A stretch of 64,000 nucleotides of DNA from the NCBI RefSeq assembly GCF_000002985.6, contig NC_003283.11, forward strand, positions 6,944,001 to 7,008,000. The letters run 5' to 3'. Origin of the DNA: Caenorhabditis elegans. Lineage: Eukaryota; Nematoda; Chromadorea; Rhabditida; Rhabditidae. The notes beneath the pieces are model-generated. The model was not told where the DNA came from. It searched no databases and worked only from the letters and a program-made list of their open reading frames with translations. Below are positions 46,256-59,600 of this stretch, piece by piece (the stretch's first letter is position 1; each line of letters opens with the position of its first letter). The position numbers and the translations under genes are program-made.

Positions 46256-47861
46256 TTATAGCTTTTTCACTTGGAAAATTGTCCTGAAATCTTCGTGTAG
46301 TGTAACATTATTAAACCCGCAGATAAGCACTTCTTCTTGTATTTTTTCCTCGGCTTTTTCTAGCAACAACAAAGTATCCATTGTTTCCACAAAACGCATT
46401 TCGTCGCAATTGCTGTCAGTTTGGTATCCTTTTAGTTCTCGTTGAACCACTTTTCGCACATTTTGACACAACTTTACGCCTTCCTCACTGATATTTGTGT
46501 ATGCTGAAATGTTAAACAATTTTTAGAGAATTAATCCACCCTTAAATATTTTGCAATTTTTTAAATTTTGCAGAAAAACTGTAATTTTTGAAAACTAAAA
46601 ATTGAAATGACAAATCACGAACAAAACATTTTACTCTGCTTAATCCTCCGATTTGGATTTTTTTTTCAGACTCGCATCTTTGAACCAATCATCGGATAGG
46701 TAACAGTGATTTCATGTTTAAATATTGTTGTTGTAGATGTTTTGTAGCAATGTGTAGCAAATTAAAACCTACCATCATCAAAAAGTAGCAACAGAAAAAT
46801 AGCCATGTACTCAATTTTGTCGAGTTTTTTGAAATGAATCGGAACAGCGGTCTCGTAATAATGGAAATCCCAGTATGGTTTGAATATTTTTAAAATTTCG
46901 TGATCCTTTAATCGTTTTTCTTTCGGCATCGATGATCCGTAAAAATGAAGTAACATATCCGTATAATCTTTAGATTTGATATAAGCCTTTGATTCTTCGT
47001 AATCTGGACAAATCGCTACAGCTGAATCCAACATCATCCATCGAGGAAAAAAATTGCAAAGAATTGAATGCTTATCAGCCTCACTCAAAAGTTTTACATC
47101 TGTAAATATTTTCTCTCCAAGATCCCATAAAAGATGCGTGTCTCGCTTGACGAAGCTTGAAAATTGTGTAAAGTTTATTTCGCAAATTTTCTCTCCGTAT
47201 AAGTCTTTTCGCATCTTTTCAACTTTTGTCCATTTACTCACTGTACACGAGATATTTGAGCAATCACGAGGTACTATGCGAGCCTAGAATATATGGTTTA
47301 TTGAAATTTTTAAAATAAAAACTTACTGATAACAAAGATATTGAAGAGATATGTCCAGGTAGACTAGATGTGGTAATTTTATTTTTCTCTCTGGATCCTT
47401 GCACTTCTGAAAAAATTTACTTGTCAGGCTCTCGGGAGCAACTATTGGAGAAACTGAAACACACAAACGTACACTAGAGTTGAAAGTGAAAGAGTAAAAA
47501 TACAAGCTATTGGAAACGCTATGATGCATTTTTGAAAAGAGGTAGCTATTTACGACTTTTTTTTCGATATTTCGTATATCATATTTAAACATTTCATCCA
47601 TAAAAACTTACTACACTTTACCATTCCCGTTGCCATACATTTCAGCATCCGACAGTGTCTGCAGGGATGTGAAGTTGCCAACCGGTGCTTACACGTACAT
47701 GAAATGTCCAACTTCCTTGAGTGTACATATCGTCTGAAAAATGCTGCGCATGCTCTGAAAAATTATCGATTTTTATTTTCAATTGAATACAACGCTCACC
47801 TACATGAAATTCCTCCGAAATGGGGCTCCGGTCCTTCTGCCCCGCACACCTGGCACAGCAT
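46256..47861 (-). CDS. Nuclear hormone receptor, cluster gene 5
   Basis: The ATG at 47861 follows AATTTTCAG directly, a trans-splice type acceptor, and reads MLCQVCGAEGPEPHFGGISC. After a short intron come ACAAFFRRYVHSRK and CRHCRMLKCMATGM (about 47758-47610). The hinge exon starts EVQGSREK (about 47405). The ligand-binding domain has IVPRDC, LLWDLGEKIFTDV, FFPRWMMLDSAVAIC, IFKPYWDFHYYET and IEYMAIFLLLLFDDG; the final exon runs from AYTNISEEGVKLCQN to the stop at 46256. Intact. It is the most upstream of the four closely related genes; the next NHR upstream is 3.4 kb away and of a different subtype. Confidence 0.95.
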
Positions 47862-50800
47862 CTGAAAATTGCAATTTTATTTTAAAATTATATTTATTGC
47901 ATAAAAAAGAAACCATTATAGTTTGAATTTATGAATAAATACAGACGAATTGGTTGGTGTTTTATAGAACATTTCGAGATTTAAACAGAAATCTGTAGAT
48001 CAAATTACTTGGTCTAGACTTGTGATTACTAGAATCATTAAAGAGGAAGTACATCTATAACAGCCGAATAAAAGCTGAAAAGCACATGCTGATCAGGCTC
48101 AGCACGTCCATTGCATTGACACACCCATGGCTGTCCATCGCACGCACCGACCGTGAAAAATGGAAAGAGTTTGTCCGCAGTTGCCTCGCAACTTGAACCC
48201 AACGGACATCAAAGTAAAGTATCAAAGTAAGTACCAAAGTACACACAATGTTCTTGCACTGTGCGTTGGGAGCAGGATTATTAGTAGCAGGCTTAAAATT
48301 ATTAACCGCAGTGATACGGAAAACTTGTCAAAATTTAGAGTTTTCATAGCTAAAATTAGACTTTTTAAAAGTTTTGGAACTTAAAACATTTTTATTCTCG
48401 AAACAATTTCGATCATCTATAAAAACTATAAAACTATAAAACTATTATTTACAAATAATTTACAAAACTATTAGGAGAGTGCAATATAAATAGCAACATT
48501 CTAATATGGAGAATACGGTATCTAGTGAACTTTCAAAAAATAATATAGTTCAAAAATTTCCACCACAGACAGATTTAAAGATATAAAGATACCCCTGAGG
48601 ACTCGCCGCTGGGCCGCTCAAGGTGAGAACGGCCGAGTGACGTACTGACATGGTTGTCAAATGGGCAAAGACAAAGGTCTCTCCCGTTCCACAATTATGG
48701 GATACCATACAGCTGTGTAACTAAACGTCGCAGCTTGCGAGAAACGTACCAATTGTAAGCTTTCAACTATACTATGGTTTTCTGTTTGTTGGGAGCATGT
48801 TTGATGCACAAAAAGTTTTACTGTGGATATCCACAAAAGTTAGCAAATGTTGAAAAAATGTCAAAGTTCAATCCAATGTAAATGGAAACTTTTTCAATTG
48901 AACTCGGAAGTGACTTTTTAAACTTTTTCACCATATCAATGATATCATTTTCAAAATGGGCGTTTTCATGTTTTTAAGTCATAGAAAAAGCCAGATAATA
49001 GTTTTACAGGGCTTTTTCGTTTATCAAAAACGAATTTTCTGCACTCTTGAACTATTAATATGTTAGTAATAATAAAAATGTTAACGGATATGGTAAATTT
49101 AAAATTGAACGTCAGAAAATTTAATCGAAATTTTCCAATCTTGCTATTGTCTTTTTTCAAGCCTAGATTAAATCACAAATGATATTGAGTTGAAATTTGA
49201 AAAATGAAATGGTCTATGAACATCTGTTCTGATTTTTTGGTACTCAGTGGGACTACTCATAAAATTGGAAAATTGGAAACAACTTCTTGAAAAAAACATT
49301 CAAATCGCTAATTGGGAAATGTCCTACCAATTTCAAGGTGACGAGTCATTGTCGTGAAACAACCCAAAATCGATAAATTGGAAATTGGTATTTGAGGTCA
49401 AGATTGCAAGTAAAGTAAGGTTCAAGTAAAAAACGCAACAAAAAACAATACAATCTTTAATATATAAACCCTTTCTTCTCTATTAATAAACACTAAGAAA
49501 AACTTAAGAAAAAAATCTGAGAACTTTCTGAGAACTTACAAAGAATTCAATTTGTTTCACTGTGATATCTTATCAGTATGTGGTTTATGCCGCCAAAAAT
49601 AAGTTTATTCGTGTCAGTATGTAATTTAGTAAAGTGTTATGTTTTTATTTTCAAAACTATAATGTAGAGTTTTCAAGTTGACAGAGAATTTAAGATTTCT
49701 ACGTTTACAAAAATGCGCACATGTCTTGAAGGTGACCGAGAATTTACAAACTCAAGCACCAATCACTACAAAAGGCATATAGTAGGCACGGTAGGCACAA
49801 AAGCCCAAAAAAATGCTTAACTATTTTAGAAGCTCTGAGAAAAGGTTTGCATCTTTCATTTCCTTTTTCATAGCAAAATATTGAACTGGTGAACTTTACG
49901 AACAGGTTTTGCAAAAAGTCACGTGAATTCGGCAAACGATGTTCCTCGAAAACATAGGATTAACGAATTTTGTTTACTATATTTTCAAGAGATTTTAATT
50001 ACTAATTACCAAAAAACTCGAATCGTTGAAGAAAACTGAAATAAACTAAATAAAAATGAAGACAGTACTTGATGATACAAAAGACGGAGAAGGTACAAGA
50101 TAAGATACCACGTCACCAATGCCACCAGACTAATCATTGAACAGGAAACATGTGTTAGTGAAAAGGAAGTATAAACTTGCGATCAACTTTCTGCTGAACC
50201 TCATCATATGTTTCAATTTGTCTGTGCCTCAATTTTGTTCTATGATCTCTTTGCATCTCTCTGTGATTGTACTTTTTTTCTCTGAATGCCTACTTCCTCT
50301 TCCCTATTTGCACATCTCGCCAATGTTTTAAAGTTGCGCCGTTGCCACGTCTACGGCGAGAAATATCTCTAGTTTGCAATTGGCGTGAATATAAATAGCA
50401 CAGACTACTAGGTCTCACTTATTGGAAAAGTTTGCATAATATATTCAAAATTAAAAGTGATGTGTGAAAAATACCATTGCTGTATTTATCACAAATATCG
50501 AAAATTTACAAGTGCATTCACATCAATATCAAAATGTAAATTGGAACCCACTTAAATTCTGCTGTTTTTTATTAAAATAAAATTTCAGAGCCCTATCATA
50601 TGACACTATTTCTGATACATTTTGAATTTTTTTTCAATTAAAAACGACAATAAATAAAACAATAATCTTAGCTGATTTATAAAACTTGCAGTTTTAAGCT
50701 TGCCAATTCAATAGAAACTAAACAAAAAAGTTGCATTCTGTATTAAAACACTCAAGAATTAAGATGCGTTCGATCACTAAAGCAAAATAACAGCTTGAGG

Positions 50801-51259
50801 TACAAGATCTAGAAACCACACATCAGGCTAGAATAAACATAGTACAAGTCTAGATGATTATGAATCAAGAACGATTATATCACCTGCTCAAGGTTCGTGA
50901 ACCTTTTTTGCATGATTAGATATCACGGGGGTAATTGAAAAGACCTAAGTTTTCAAAGCTGAACAAAATACATGGTAGAATTCTAAAATGCAATTTTGGT
51001 TTGGGCTAACTTCTGCGACGTTTTCTTGGAGTATGTTGCTCTAAAAAATATATATTTAAATTGGTTACGTTTCAGTATATGTTCTCAATACAACATTTTT
51101 GGCAACATTGAAATTGAAAATGAAATTTTAAAACCTAGAAAATTTTGATAGACTGTGGAGAACTTTCCAAAATATAAGATAACTGTTTTTCCATTCATTA
51201 GTAATCAAAGATCTAAATACGGAAAATTTTATTCACACCGAATATGATATTTTCTTATT
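47862..51259. other. Long gene-free stretch within the NHR cluster
   Basis: 3.4 kb with no supported gene. A GC-rich inverted repeat (ACTCGCCG and CGGCCGAGT around 48601-48638) stands out against the AT-rich surroundings. Short tandem AAAACTATA units lie at 48420-48445. Frames such as 48055-48246, 48160-48384 and 50137-50331 have no family similarity or splice support. Confidence 0.55.
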
Positions 51260-53069
51260 TCAGTATTTCTCCCACATTATCATGTTTTTCATGTCGTCAT
51301 CAACTTCAAAGTTGTAAAATCCGCACAAAGCAATTTCTTCTTGACATTTTCGTTCTGCCTTCTGCAATAAAAGCTTGCATTGAGATCTGGTAGTCATGGC
51401 TAGACTTACCTCAATTATGTTCAGAGTGTCCAAGGTTTCAAAGAATCTGCTCGATGTTGTACATGTCTCATTAAAATGTGCGCTCAGCTCTCGACATATG
51501 ATTTTTCGCATAGAATGGCATAGTTCTGATAATTCGTCGCTGATATTCGTATAACCTGAAAATGTGCTCTTAGAACTTTCAAAATTTTTTCAGTGGATGC
51601 AATTAGTTCGGCTTCAAGGTTGGCAAGACGACAAGACAATAGAGTAGATTTTCTTCTTGGTGCTATATTTTTAAACTCAGGAACTAAAATTCTTGGCTTC
51701 AAAACCAAAACTTATTGTTAGACCCAACATTATTAAATATGCCAAAGAATATCTATATCTTATGTTTTTAATTTCAAAAACTTACTTCCATCCCAAAAAA
51801 TAATTCCAAACAGTGCCATGTTTTCCATGTCGTTGAGTTTCAATGCAAGAAACGGGTCAATAACTTGTTCGAAATGATATTTCCAGTACGGTTCAAATAC
51901 CCTTAACCACAAATTAAAAATAACCACTCTAGTGGCTAAATACCTTATTATATCCTCTTGACTTATTGCTGAATTATCTCTCACGGTGTTGACATAAAAT
52001 TCGTTAATTGATGTACACATTGCTCCGGATGGAGAATAGAAATTCTTTGAATCATTATATTTTGTTGCAAGCATTGTTACCTCCAAAATACTCCATTTCG
52101 AATAAAAGTTGTTGAACAAAATTCTCTGAAACTTTCATACCTACTAACTGTGTCTACAATTTAAAATCTAACCTTATCCATTTTGCACAGCTGATTAAAC
52201 TCAGGGAATGTATCCTCGCATAGTTTCCACATCAGCTTAGAATCCGTTTTTACTTCCAATGATAATTCGTAAAGATTCACTTGCATTGTTCCAGTTGTGC
52301 TGGGTGTCATGTTGTATATAGCTTCTCTTGTCATTTCGAGATTTTTGTAGTTTTTAATAATTAACTTTATGAGTTCCGAGTCTCTAGGTTGAAGTCCGTA
52401 CTGAAAACCAAAACTTCAAAGGTTTTGAAATCTGTATAGTCTTCTTGAATCCCGTAAAATTTTTAGAAAAAAAATCACCTCAATACTTGAAAGAGTAGAC
52501 TCTGGAGACGATGACCCTTCAATCATTTTTATTTTAAACGGATTATTGACATCTCGAGGTCCTTGTACTTCTGAAAATTGTTCTATAAAAGACTCTCAAC
52601 ACGCGAACTACTAACTTGATGCTTCCATGCCCACTGCCTTGCACTTTTTCATGCGACACAGCCTACACGGGTATTGGCTTTCTGAAATAAGATATTACGT
52701 TCTTGGCTGGTTATGAAGAAAAACATTTGATTCGATGTATAATATATTTTAGAGAATGCATCGTTTCAAATATAAAATATTGAAGCGTTTTTTTTTTTGT
52801 TTTTTCTCTGAACGTTTTTGCTCTAATTTAATCACGATTTTCCATATAAATATACGAATTTTCCCAATTTATTTTTCGGTTAGAAAGATAATGAAATGCT
52901 ACATATCCCAATAATTATAAAATTTACCTTTCTTTGATAGGCATTTGCACAAAATTGTCAGCTTTTTTGAGTTTACATATCTTCTGAAAAACGCAGCACA
53001 TGCTCTGCATGCAATTGCTCCAAAATGATACTGAGCCGATGACGCATCACAAACCATACAATTCACCAT
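51260..53069 (-). CDS. Nuclear hormone receptor, cluster gene 6 (different subtype)
   Basis: Starts MVNCMVCDASSAQYHFGAIA at 53069 and runs without intron through CRACAAFFRRYVNSKK, unlike genes 1-5, which all have an intron at that point. The second finger is completed in the next exon (CRLCRMKKCKAVGM, about 52680-52620). The hinge starts EVQGPRDVN. The ligand-binding domain exons include LMWKLCEDTFPEFNQLCKMD, FNNFYSKWSILEVTM, a small intron inside the VFEPYWKYHFEQV region (donor about 51949), MENMALFGIIFWDG, and two last exons ending at 51260 (MIMWEKY). Closest in style to gene 1. The small introns near 51910-51950 and 51365-51410 are clearly marked by GTAAGT-like donors and AG acceptors. Complete frame. 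Confidence 0.92.
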
Positions 53070-54818
53070 TTTTGTTGCTTTTCAAACTTATCTGAAATCT
53101 GAAATTTTCAAATTGAAAAACTCGAACAAAAAAGACAGAGAATTAGATTTAATCGCTCAAAAAGTGACGACATGAAAATAATCGACCGGTCGATTTATTG
53201 TGTGAGAGGTAGAGACAGAGGAAAAAGAGAGAGAGAGAGTGGAGCTAAAAAATGTTATTAAGGAAAGTTAATAAAATTTTCAGAGTCCCTTATCAATAAC
53301 ATTTCCCTTTTTTACACTTTTACGCATCGAACTACGCACAATCTACAACCTACACGTGTAGGCAAACTATAATAGTTTGTGCATTTGAAATGAGCAGAGT
53401 TCGAGAATGTGCACAAACAGAAATGTTATCTGCCTTTTGTGTTTTTGACATTTTCAACTGTACTTCTTGTATGTTCTTGCGTCATAATTTGAATTGCATG
53501 TTCAGTAATTTCAAAAAATGCCAACTTCATGTTTTATCAAGCATGTTTCTCTCCCGCACTCTCATTTTTGCTTTGTTTTTGGTGTTCTCTAACTTAATGT
53601 GATGGTTCTCATTATTCTTCAAATCACATTCGTTGATGGTTATTGATACTTACTAATTCGGACTAATTTGCAATTTTACAAAAAAACGAAACAGAAAAAA
53701 AGGAAAATCGATAGTTCTTGCTATCTGGTTGAAGAAACACGTGCACTAATTCTCATATTTGCTTTTCTGCCTTGTCGACAAGGCTTTCCGAATTGAACCG
53801 TAAAATGGAGTGGTCTCTGGTTCACATGATTTTCTGAACCAAGCAGAATCACTTCAAAGATTATTAATCGTTTTTATTGGTTTGTCAAAAGTTACTACTC
53901 ATTTTTTCAAACCTTAAAAATATACAAATTCGGAATTTAAGAGCTTTTTTGAATCTGTAGATTGCCAAAACTGATATTTAGTGAAAAGTAGAAAAAAATA
54001 ATTTGAAAAATACAGAAAATGCATCGAAGGAAATATTATTTGTTCACATTCATATCTAAAAATGTCAGAAAACTTATTTAGGGTAAATAGAACATATTAA
54101 AGACGTACGACTTTTCCAGTAGCTAGAGATTATTCTATTACCCGTATCCTAAAAACTTATTCTAAGAAATGATTTCTGATCACTCCATATGATTACTTGA
54201 TTTCTTAAACTTGCACTACAAAGAACGTTTGTTTTCACTACAACAGCTTTAGAGCAAACATACTTCGTTTTCTTCTCTGGTTTCCCTAAATCACGAATTA
54301 TTACATAAACTTTATTCACTGTAATTAGACAATATCAAATTTAGGAATTCATCAAAAACAATATAAAAACATAGAAAACGATGGACGATCATTTACAAAA
54401 AGTACATGAAACTGATCAGTTCTTGTTTCTATCTCTCTGTCTTTTGCACTCTGCGTCTCTCTTTGCCAATCTCTATCCAATTTCATCTATTCACAAGTCT
54501 CCCTTCGCAGTCTATTTATCCATTTTATTCTGTCTGTTCGCATTTTTTCTATTCCGTTTTTGATGGTTATTGATATAGACTTTTTCAAATTGCAATTAAA
54601 GAAACAAAAAATTAGTTAAAAATGTCACGAAAGTGACCAACAAGAAGTTTGTAGTGTACGTAATAAGTGAAAATCAATAATGCCTGTTATCGGTGGGCAA
54701 GAAAGCACGTGCAATTGCCCCTTTTTTGTGTTTGTTCACACTTCAAAATGGTATTTCCCTCGTTGAACCTCTCTTGTTAGTTTTTATCGGTTTCAAACAA
54801 AATGTTCAAATTTTCCAG
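53070..54818. other. Divergent intergenic region between two NHR genes
   Basis: 1.7 kb serving as upstream region for the genes on both sides. Pyrimidine-rich patches (53390-53600 and 54420-54560) and two CACGTG or CACGTGCA-like motifs (53739 and 54704) occur in similar surroundings and may be duplicated promoter pieces. Frames here look accidental. Confidence 0.5.
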
Positions 54819-56606
54819 ATGACCAGACAAACTACGTCGCAAACTTGCTTGATCTGTGGAGATTCTGCTGATTCTCTCCATTTTGGGGCATTGTCATGCA
54901 GGTAAGTGTGAAATAAATACTAATTCTTATAGATCTTTTTATTTTGGCTTACGTACTTGCTAATATCATTTCGTAGATTGGTAGGAACCCAAATAAGCAC
55001 GATGAAGGCGTAGATCACCCAGAACGCTGACTATTTGTGCCCAAATGACAGTCATAGTTGTTAATTGTTCAAAAACTGTACACTTTCTAAACCTGATTTA
55101 TTTCCAATTATACTGTTCTACGCTTTAAAAATAGACGAAATTTTGCTGATAAATTCGAAAAACTTTCAAATTGGGTGTTACTATCAATAAACTACAGTAT
55201 GCAAAAAATTGTTCCTTCAAAAACTGTCAGATTAAAAATTTAGTTTATTAAAATATTTCCAGTTTTGAATGTAGGGTTTTTCCCATCAAAAAGCCAGAAC
55301 TTGATTTTGCTAAAACTTCTAAATCAGTTTTTATTTTCAGAGCATGTGCCGCGTTTTTCCGTAGGAAGGTGGCCGGTCGCCGAAATATTTTTCGACGTTG
55401 TGATCGTCAATGCAAAGTTGACACCGGGATGAGGAAACTGTGTGCCAGCTGTCGATATGACAAGTGCTTAAAAGTTGGAATGAGAGAATCAGCGGTACTT
55501 TCAAGACTTGCAAAGAAGAATCAGAATTATAAGAAATCAATTGTTGGGTCGCCGGATGCATATGAGCCATCTACCTCAACGTCTGACAGTGTTTTGGAGA
55601 ATCTTCAAAGTGCTTATCACAAACTTGAAGAAACGAGAAAACGAGTTTTTAACATTTCTGTAAGTTTTAAAGTGATAGTTTATTCGAATTTTAAGAATAT
55701 TCAGGAAACACACGTCTCCCAATGTTGCAATTACAAGCGAATGAATGACGTGTTCTTTGAAGACATAAAATTAGTAATGGAGCATTTGTTGGAGACATTC
55801 AAAAAATCAGATATTTCACAGGAACAGGAAGTATTAATTTTACTTTTTATTTACTCAATGTTGAAAAATTTTTTATCTAGAAAAATTGAAAATTTTCCTA
55901 TTCAAATTGTCACAATTCTAGAAGCTCCTTTGCGTACACTTCATGGTTCCATTCATTCTCTTTGAAGGTGGTTACAAATCCACAAGTGAGTTATTTTTAA
56001 ACAATACATCTTTAAATTTGTCTGAAATTTCAGACAGTGACTTATTCTACCTGCCAAGTGGAGATTTCATTGATGAGAACAGAATCGAAGAGTACTACAG
56101 TAATCCGGATGACCAAAATGATAATAGCGCAAAATCTGCTGCGGAGTAAGTTTTACTTGTAGTGCTCCCAGTGCTTATATTTTGAATTTGCAGAGTTTTT
56201 CGACCCTACTGGAAGTTAAACAAGCAAACGCTCAAGACCCATTTAGATGATGTTCAGCTGGATCTTCCCGAATTTTTGTTCATCACTGCGTTAATATATT
56301 TCGATGATGGTATGTTTCAGCTGTTATCTAAAATTTAATAAAAAATTTATTTCAGGACTCCTAGACCAAAACGAAGAATGTATTGAAGTTTGCAAACAGA
56401 TGAAAGCAAAAATAATCGAAGAACTGACTGATTACGAGAAAAACGTTCGGATCAACGAAGATCATTCGTATCGAGTTGGTCAGATTATAATGGTTCTACA
56501 CGGTATTCAACGTACCATGAACATGATTCACGAGACAAAGGAGATTTCATTGGTGTATAATGTTTATGATATGCATTCCAGTATTTTTGGAAATATGGCA
56601 GAATAG
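54819..56606 (+). CDS. Nuclear hormone receptor, divergent plus-strand member
   Basis: The ATG follows TTTTCCAG directly (trans-splice or 5' UTR acceptor). Exon 1 (54819-54900) gives TCLICGDSADSLHFGALSC; a 440-bp intron splits the zinc fingers at the same site as in the minus-strand cluster; exon 2 starts ACAAFFRRKVAGRR and includes CASCRYDKCLKVGM. The hinge is Ser/Thr-rich. The ligand-binding part is spread over several exons: ETHVSQCCNYKRM, KLLCVHFMVPFILFEGGYKS (after an intron ending near 55920), DSDLFYLPSGDFIDE, VFRPYWKLN, and a last exon to the stop at 56606. A different subfamily from the cluster on the minus strand, with a longer finger linker (RRNIFRRCDRQCKVD). Nuclear transcription factor; ligand unknown. 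Confidence 0.93.
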
Positions 56607-59600
56607 ATCTAGTGTATAAACTTTTGATGATTAATGAACTTTTCAAGAAATATATTATGTTCGAGGGAGCGTTAAATTTTGATTTGAAAGTTGATAAAAA
56701 GATAACGGCGTAAATTCATTTTGTGACTTATGGCTAAAAATTTTAATGTGCATTTTTTGATCTACAGCTGCTGTGAAAAATAGAAATAGAGAAAACTCAC
56801 TGGTTTTCATTGCTGCCAGCCTGTGCCAGGTCTGCACGGAAAACATCAATGGAAAAATTCCAATAATTAAAAATGGCCAAGAAATATTACGCAATGGGAA
56901 TTTCGACTATTGCCCAATTCTAGTTGTAAAAAATTCTTTTTTGAAATTGATCCTAAATTACCAAATTTTGTAACACTTCACACTTTACAAGCTATTTGAA
57001 AATGTTCGCTTAATATTTGGTCAACTGCCAAGTTTACAATATGTTTGCAATATATTTTAGTTTACAATATAGTTTACAATACAATATTACAATTTATAAT
57101 ACAATAATAACAATGTGTGTTTTTTTACAAATGTTGAACAGCGTCCCATTTTTTAATCCCTATAATGTTTAAATAAAGATACTTGGAACAAAGTAAAAAA
57201 AAAACACTTTTGCAAATAAAAAATAGCAAAAAAAAGGGGGTTTTTTTTTAAATATTTTTTCAAATACTATTTGGGCGTTTGTAGAGCTATAGAAATAGTT
57301 TCAAGTTGTCAAACTGTCTTGAACTTTAACAAGATGTAAAATGTTCACATATGAAACATCCATGAATATTCGAGATGTTTACCGCTGTGTTTGTGGTTTA
57401 TTAAGTTTTTTTTTTCAATTTTTGCACTTTGACCTTGGTTCTGGAAATCGTTCACGCGAAGAAACGTTGTGAATATTCAATGAAGTTAGTTTTCCGCCAT
57501 GCGGTGAAATTTGAAGGTTAGAATGATGTTTCATTTTTTCATGACCCGCTCATAAATCAATGGACTTTCTGATCTGGTATATTGCTCACTGTCTCTGTTT
57601 AAAAAACAATGTCTAGTGTTATACCGTGAGAGAAGCCACAAAATAAGCTTCTTCAAAAAAAACAACGATGAGCACAATGTCAATATTTACGTTTTGTTGC
57701 AAAACAAAATGAAGATAACGGCAGACAGAATGGTCCTACACAGCCACTAAGTCCATGGATGAGTGATGAATGAACTTTTGGCAAAGGATTAGTGCTTGCT
57801 CACAAAGTTTACTACTTTTTTCAAAGAAAGATATGCAACAGAATGTGGAATCGTCATTTTTTTCTGAACAATACTCGAAGTTTAATATTCAAATCGTGCA
57901 TTTTGCAATAATTCTACTGAATTAAACATTTGCCGTTGTAGCGTAGATCATCGCAAATCAGTTGTTTTTCAATTACGTCTGAAAAGTAGAAACTTCCTTT
58001 TCTACGAACCTGGTGATCAGGAATGCCCTGGTTTTCTGCTCAACACCTTCAGGTACATGTAAACTGATGCTTCATTTGTTTTCCGTGTAAAGTTTTTGTA
58101 GGTGTTAGGTTTCATTCCATGTGATCTTTTGAAACCATTTGGTAAACCCCCAAACAAATGTGTTTTAGTCTTTTCAATTGTATGCTAACATTTTTTTCGA
58201 AATGCTTTTAGGCTGGTAGCTCCATTCAATATTTTCCTAATCCTCTGTAAAAAAGAAAGAGAAGAATAGTTTTTTGTAATTGAAAATGTAAGTTTGCCAC
58301 CTAGTTCTGCAAAATTTTTGATGATTTCTAACTTTTCTTTAGCATTTTTCAAACACAAAATAATCACTTCCTAAAAATGGAAAAATGCTGGAGCTTCAAA
58401 TAATTATCTATTGACCTTTTTTTCAAGTTTATTTTTTTAGGCTTTGTTTTTCTTTATTTGTTTCAAAATTTTTTTTTTGTTTTTTAGTAATTTTTAGATT
58501 TTTAAAGTAACAGTATTAATTAATTTTCAACTATTTTCAACTATTATGTACAAAAACAAGATTTTTGATGAACAGGCTTTTTGATACTCCCAGCATATAA
58601 TTAATTAAATTCAAAAAACAAATCACGCTATCATTTCCAACTCATCAGATATGAAAAAATGTTTTCTCAATACCGCAGTCTATTAAAAAAAAACGCCTGC
58701 CTACCTCACTAGGAAACCAACTACGCGTACCATGGGACCTGAAAATGTGAGCTTAACATCTAACTTAACTTTTTTCCGAAAACTTAAAAGAAACTTGCGG
58801 ATTTTGGTACTATTAATTGGTGACTATTTTTAAATAATATGTATTATTATTTAGCATGAATTTTCAAATAGCAATAGTATGATTTAACCCAAAATCTAGA
58901 ATTTCAATGTTATTTTCAGCTGATTAAATTTCGATTTTTTTTAAATCGATTTTTATATTGGGAATCGTGATGCATTTTCATAAAATTGTTAAATTTCAGA
59001 AATTTAGTCATGGATAATAATAATTTATAGGTATCGCACACGAACCAATCCCCCGTGTTCAGTTTTTTTGATTATCAGTTGTTCTGATTTCTCTCCGTTC
59101 CATTTGTTTGCTCACATTCGAAAAAGCATTCACTCACGCCAAAACGTCAATTTGGGAGGGTTGAAAATGAGGAAAAACAGATATCTCGAATGTGGCTGTT
59201 TTCTTTTTTTTTCTTTTGAAAATGTTTCCGCTCCTCTTTTTCTCGTGACCTTTTGATCCATGTTTCTCAAAGGAGAAATTTCGAATTAGCCATCTCTATC
59301 TCATAGATGATTTTCGAAACAAGGGGACAACCAAATGTGCGGCTATGTATAACATTGCTGAAGCTGCTCATTTAAAATTCCGCGTGGCAAGTACTAGAAA
59401 AGCACTCAACTTCATCTTCTTATTTTTGTTTCTTTTTAAATTTTCTAGCACCCGTCCTGTTTCCGTTTCCAACCCACACGTGACACCACTTTTTGGTCTT
59501 CACATATTGTTTGAGATCTTCCCCCGGAAACCAGTCGCATCTAGTAGCAATTGGACTCTGTGCAAACCCGAGAGTTCAGTATTTCTTACTCGTTTCCTTT

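Noticed and set aside
54381-54563. Plus-strand frame before the last NHR
   Set aside because: Made of CTCTCT-type tracts with no splice or family support.
58676-58745. CCTGCCTACCTC and ACGCGTACCATGGGACC patch
   Set aside because: Looks like a fragment of a common dispersed nematode repeat; too short to define an element here.
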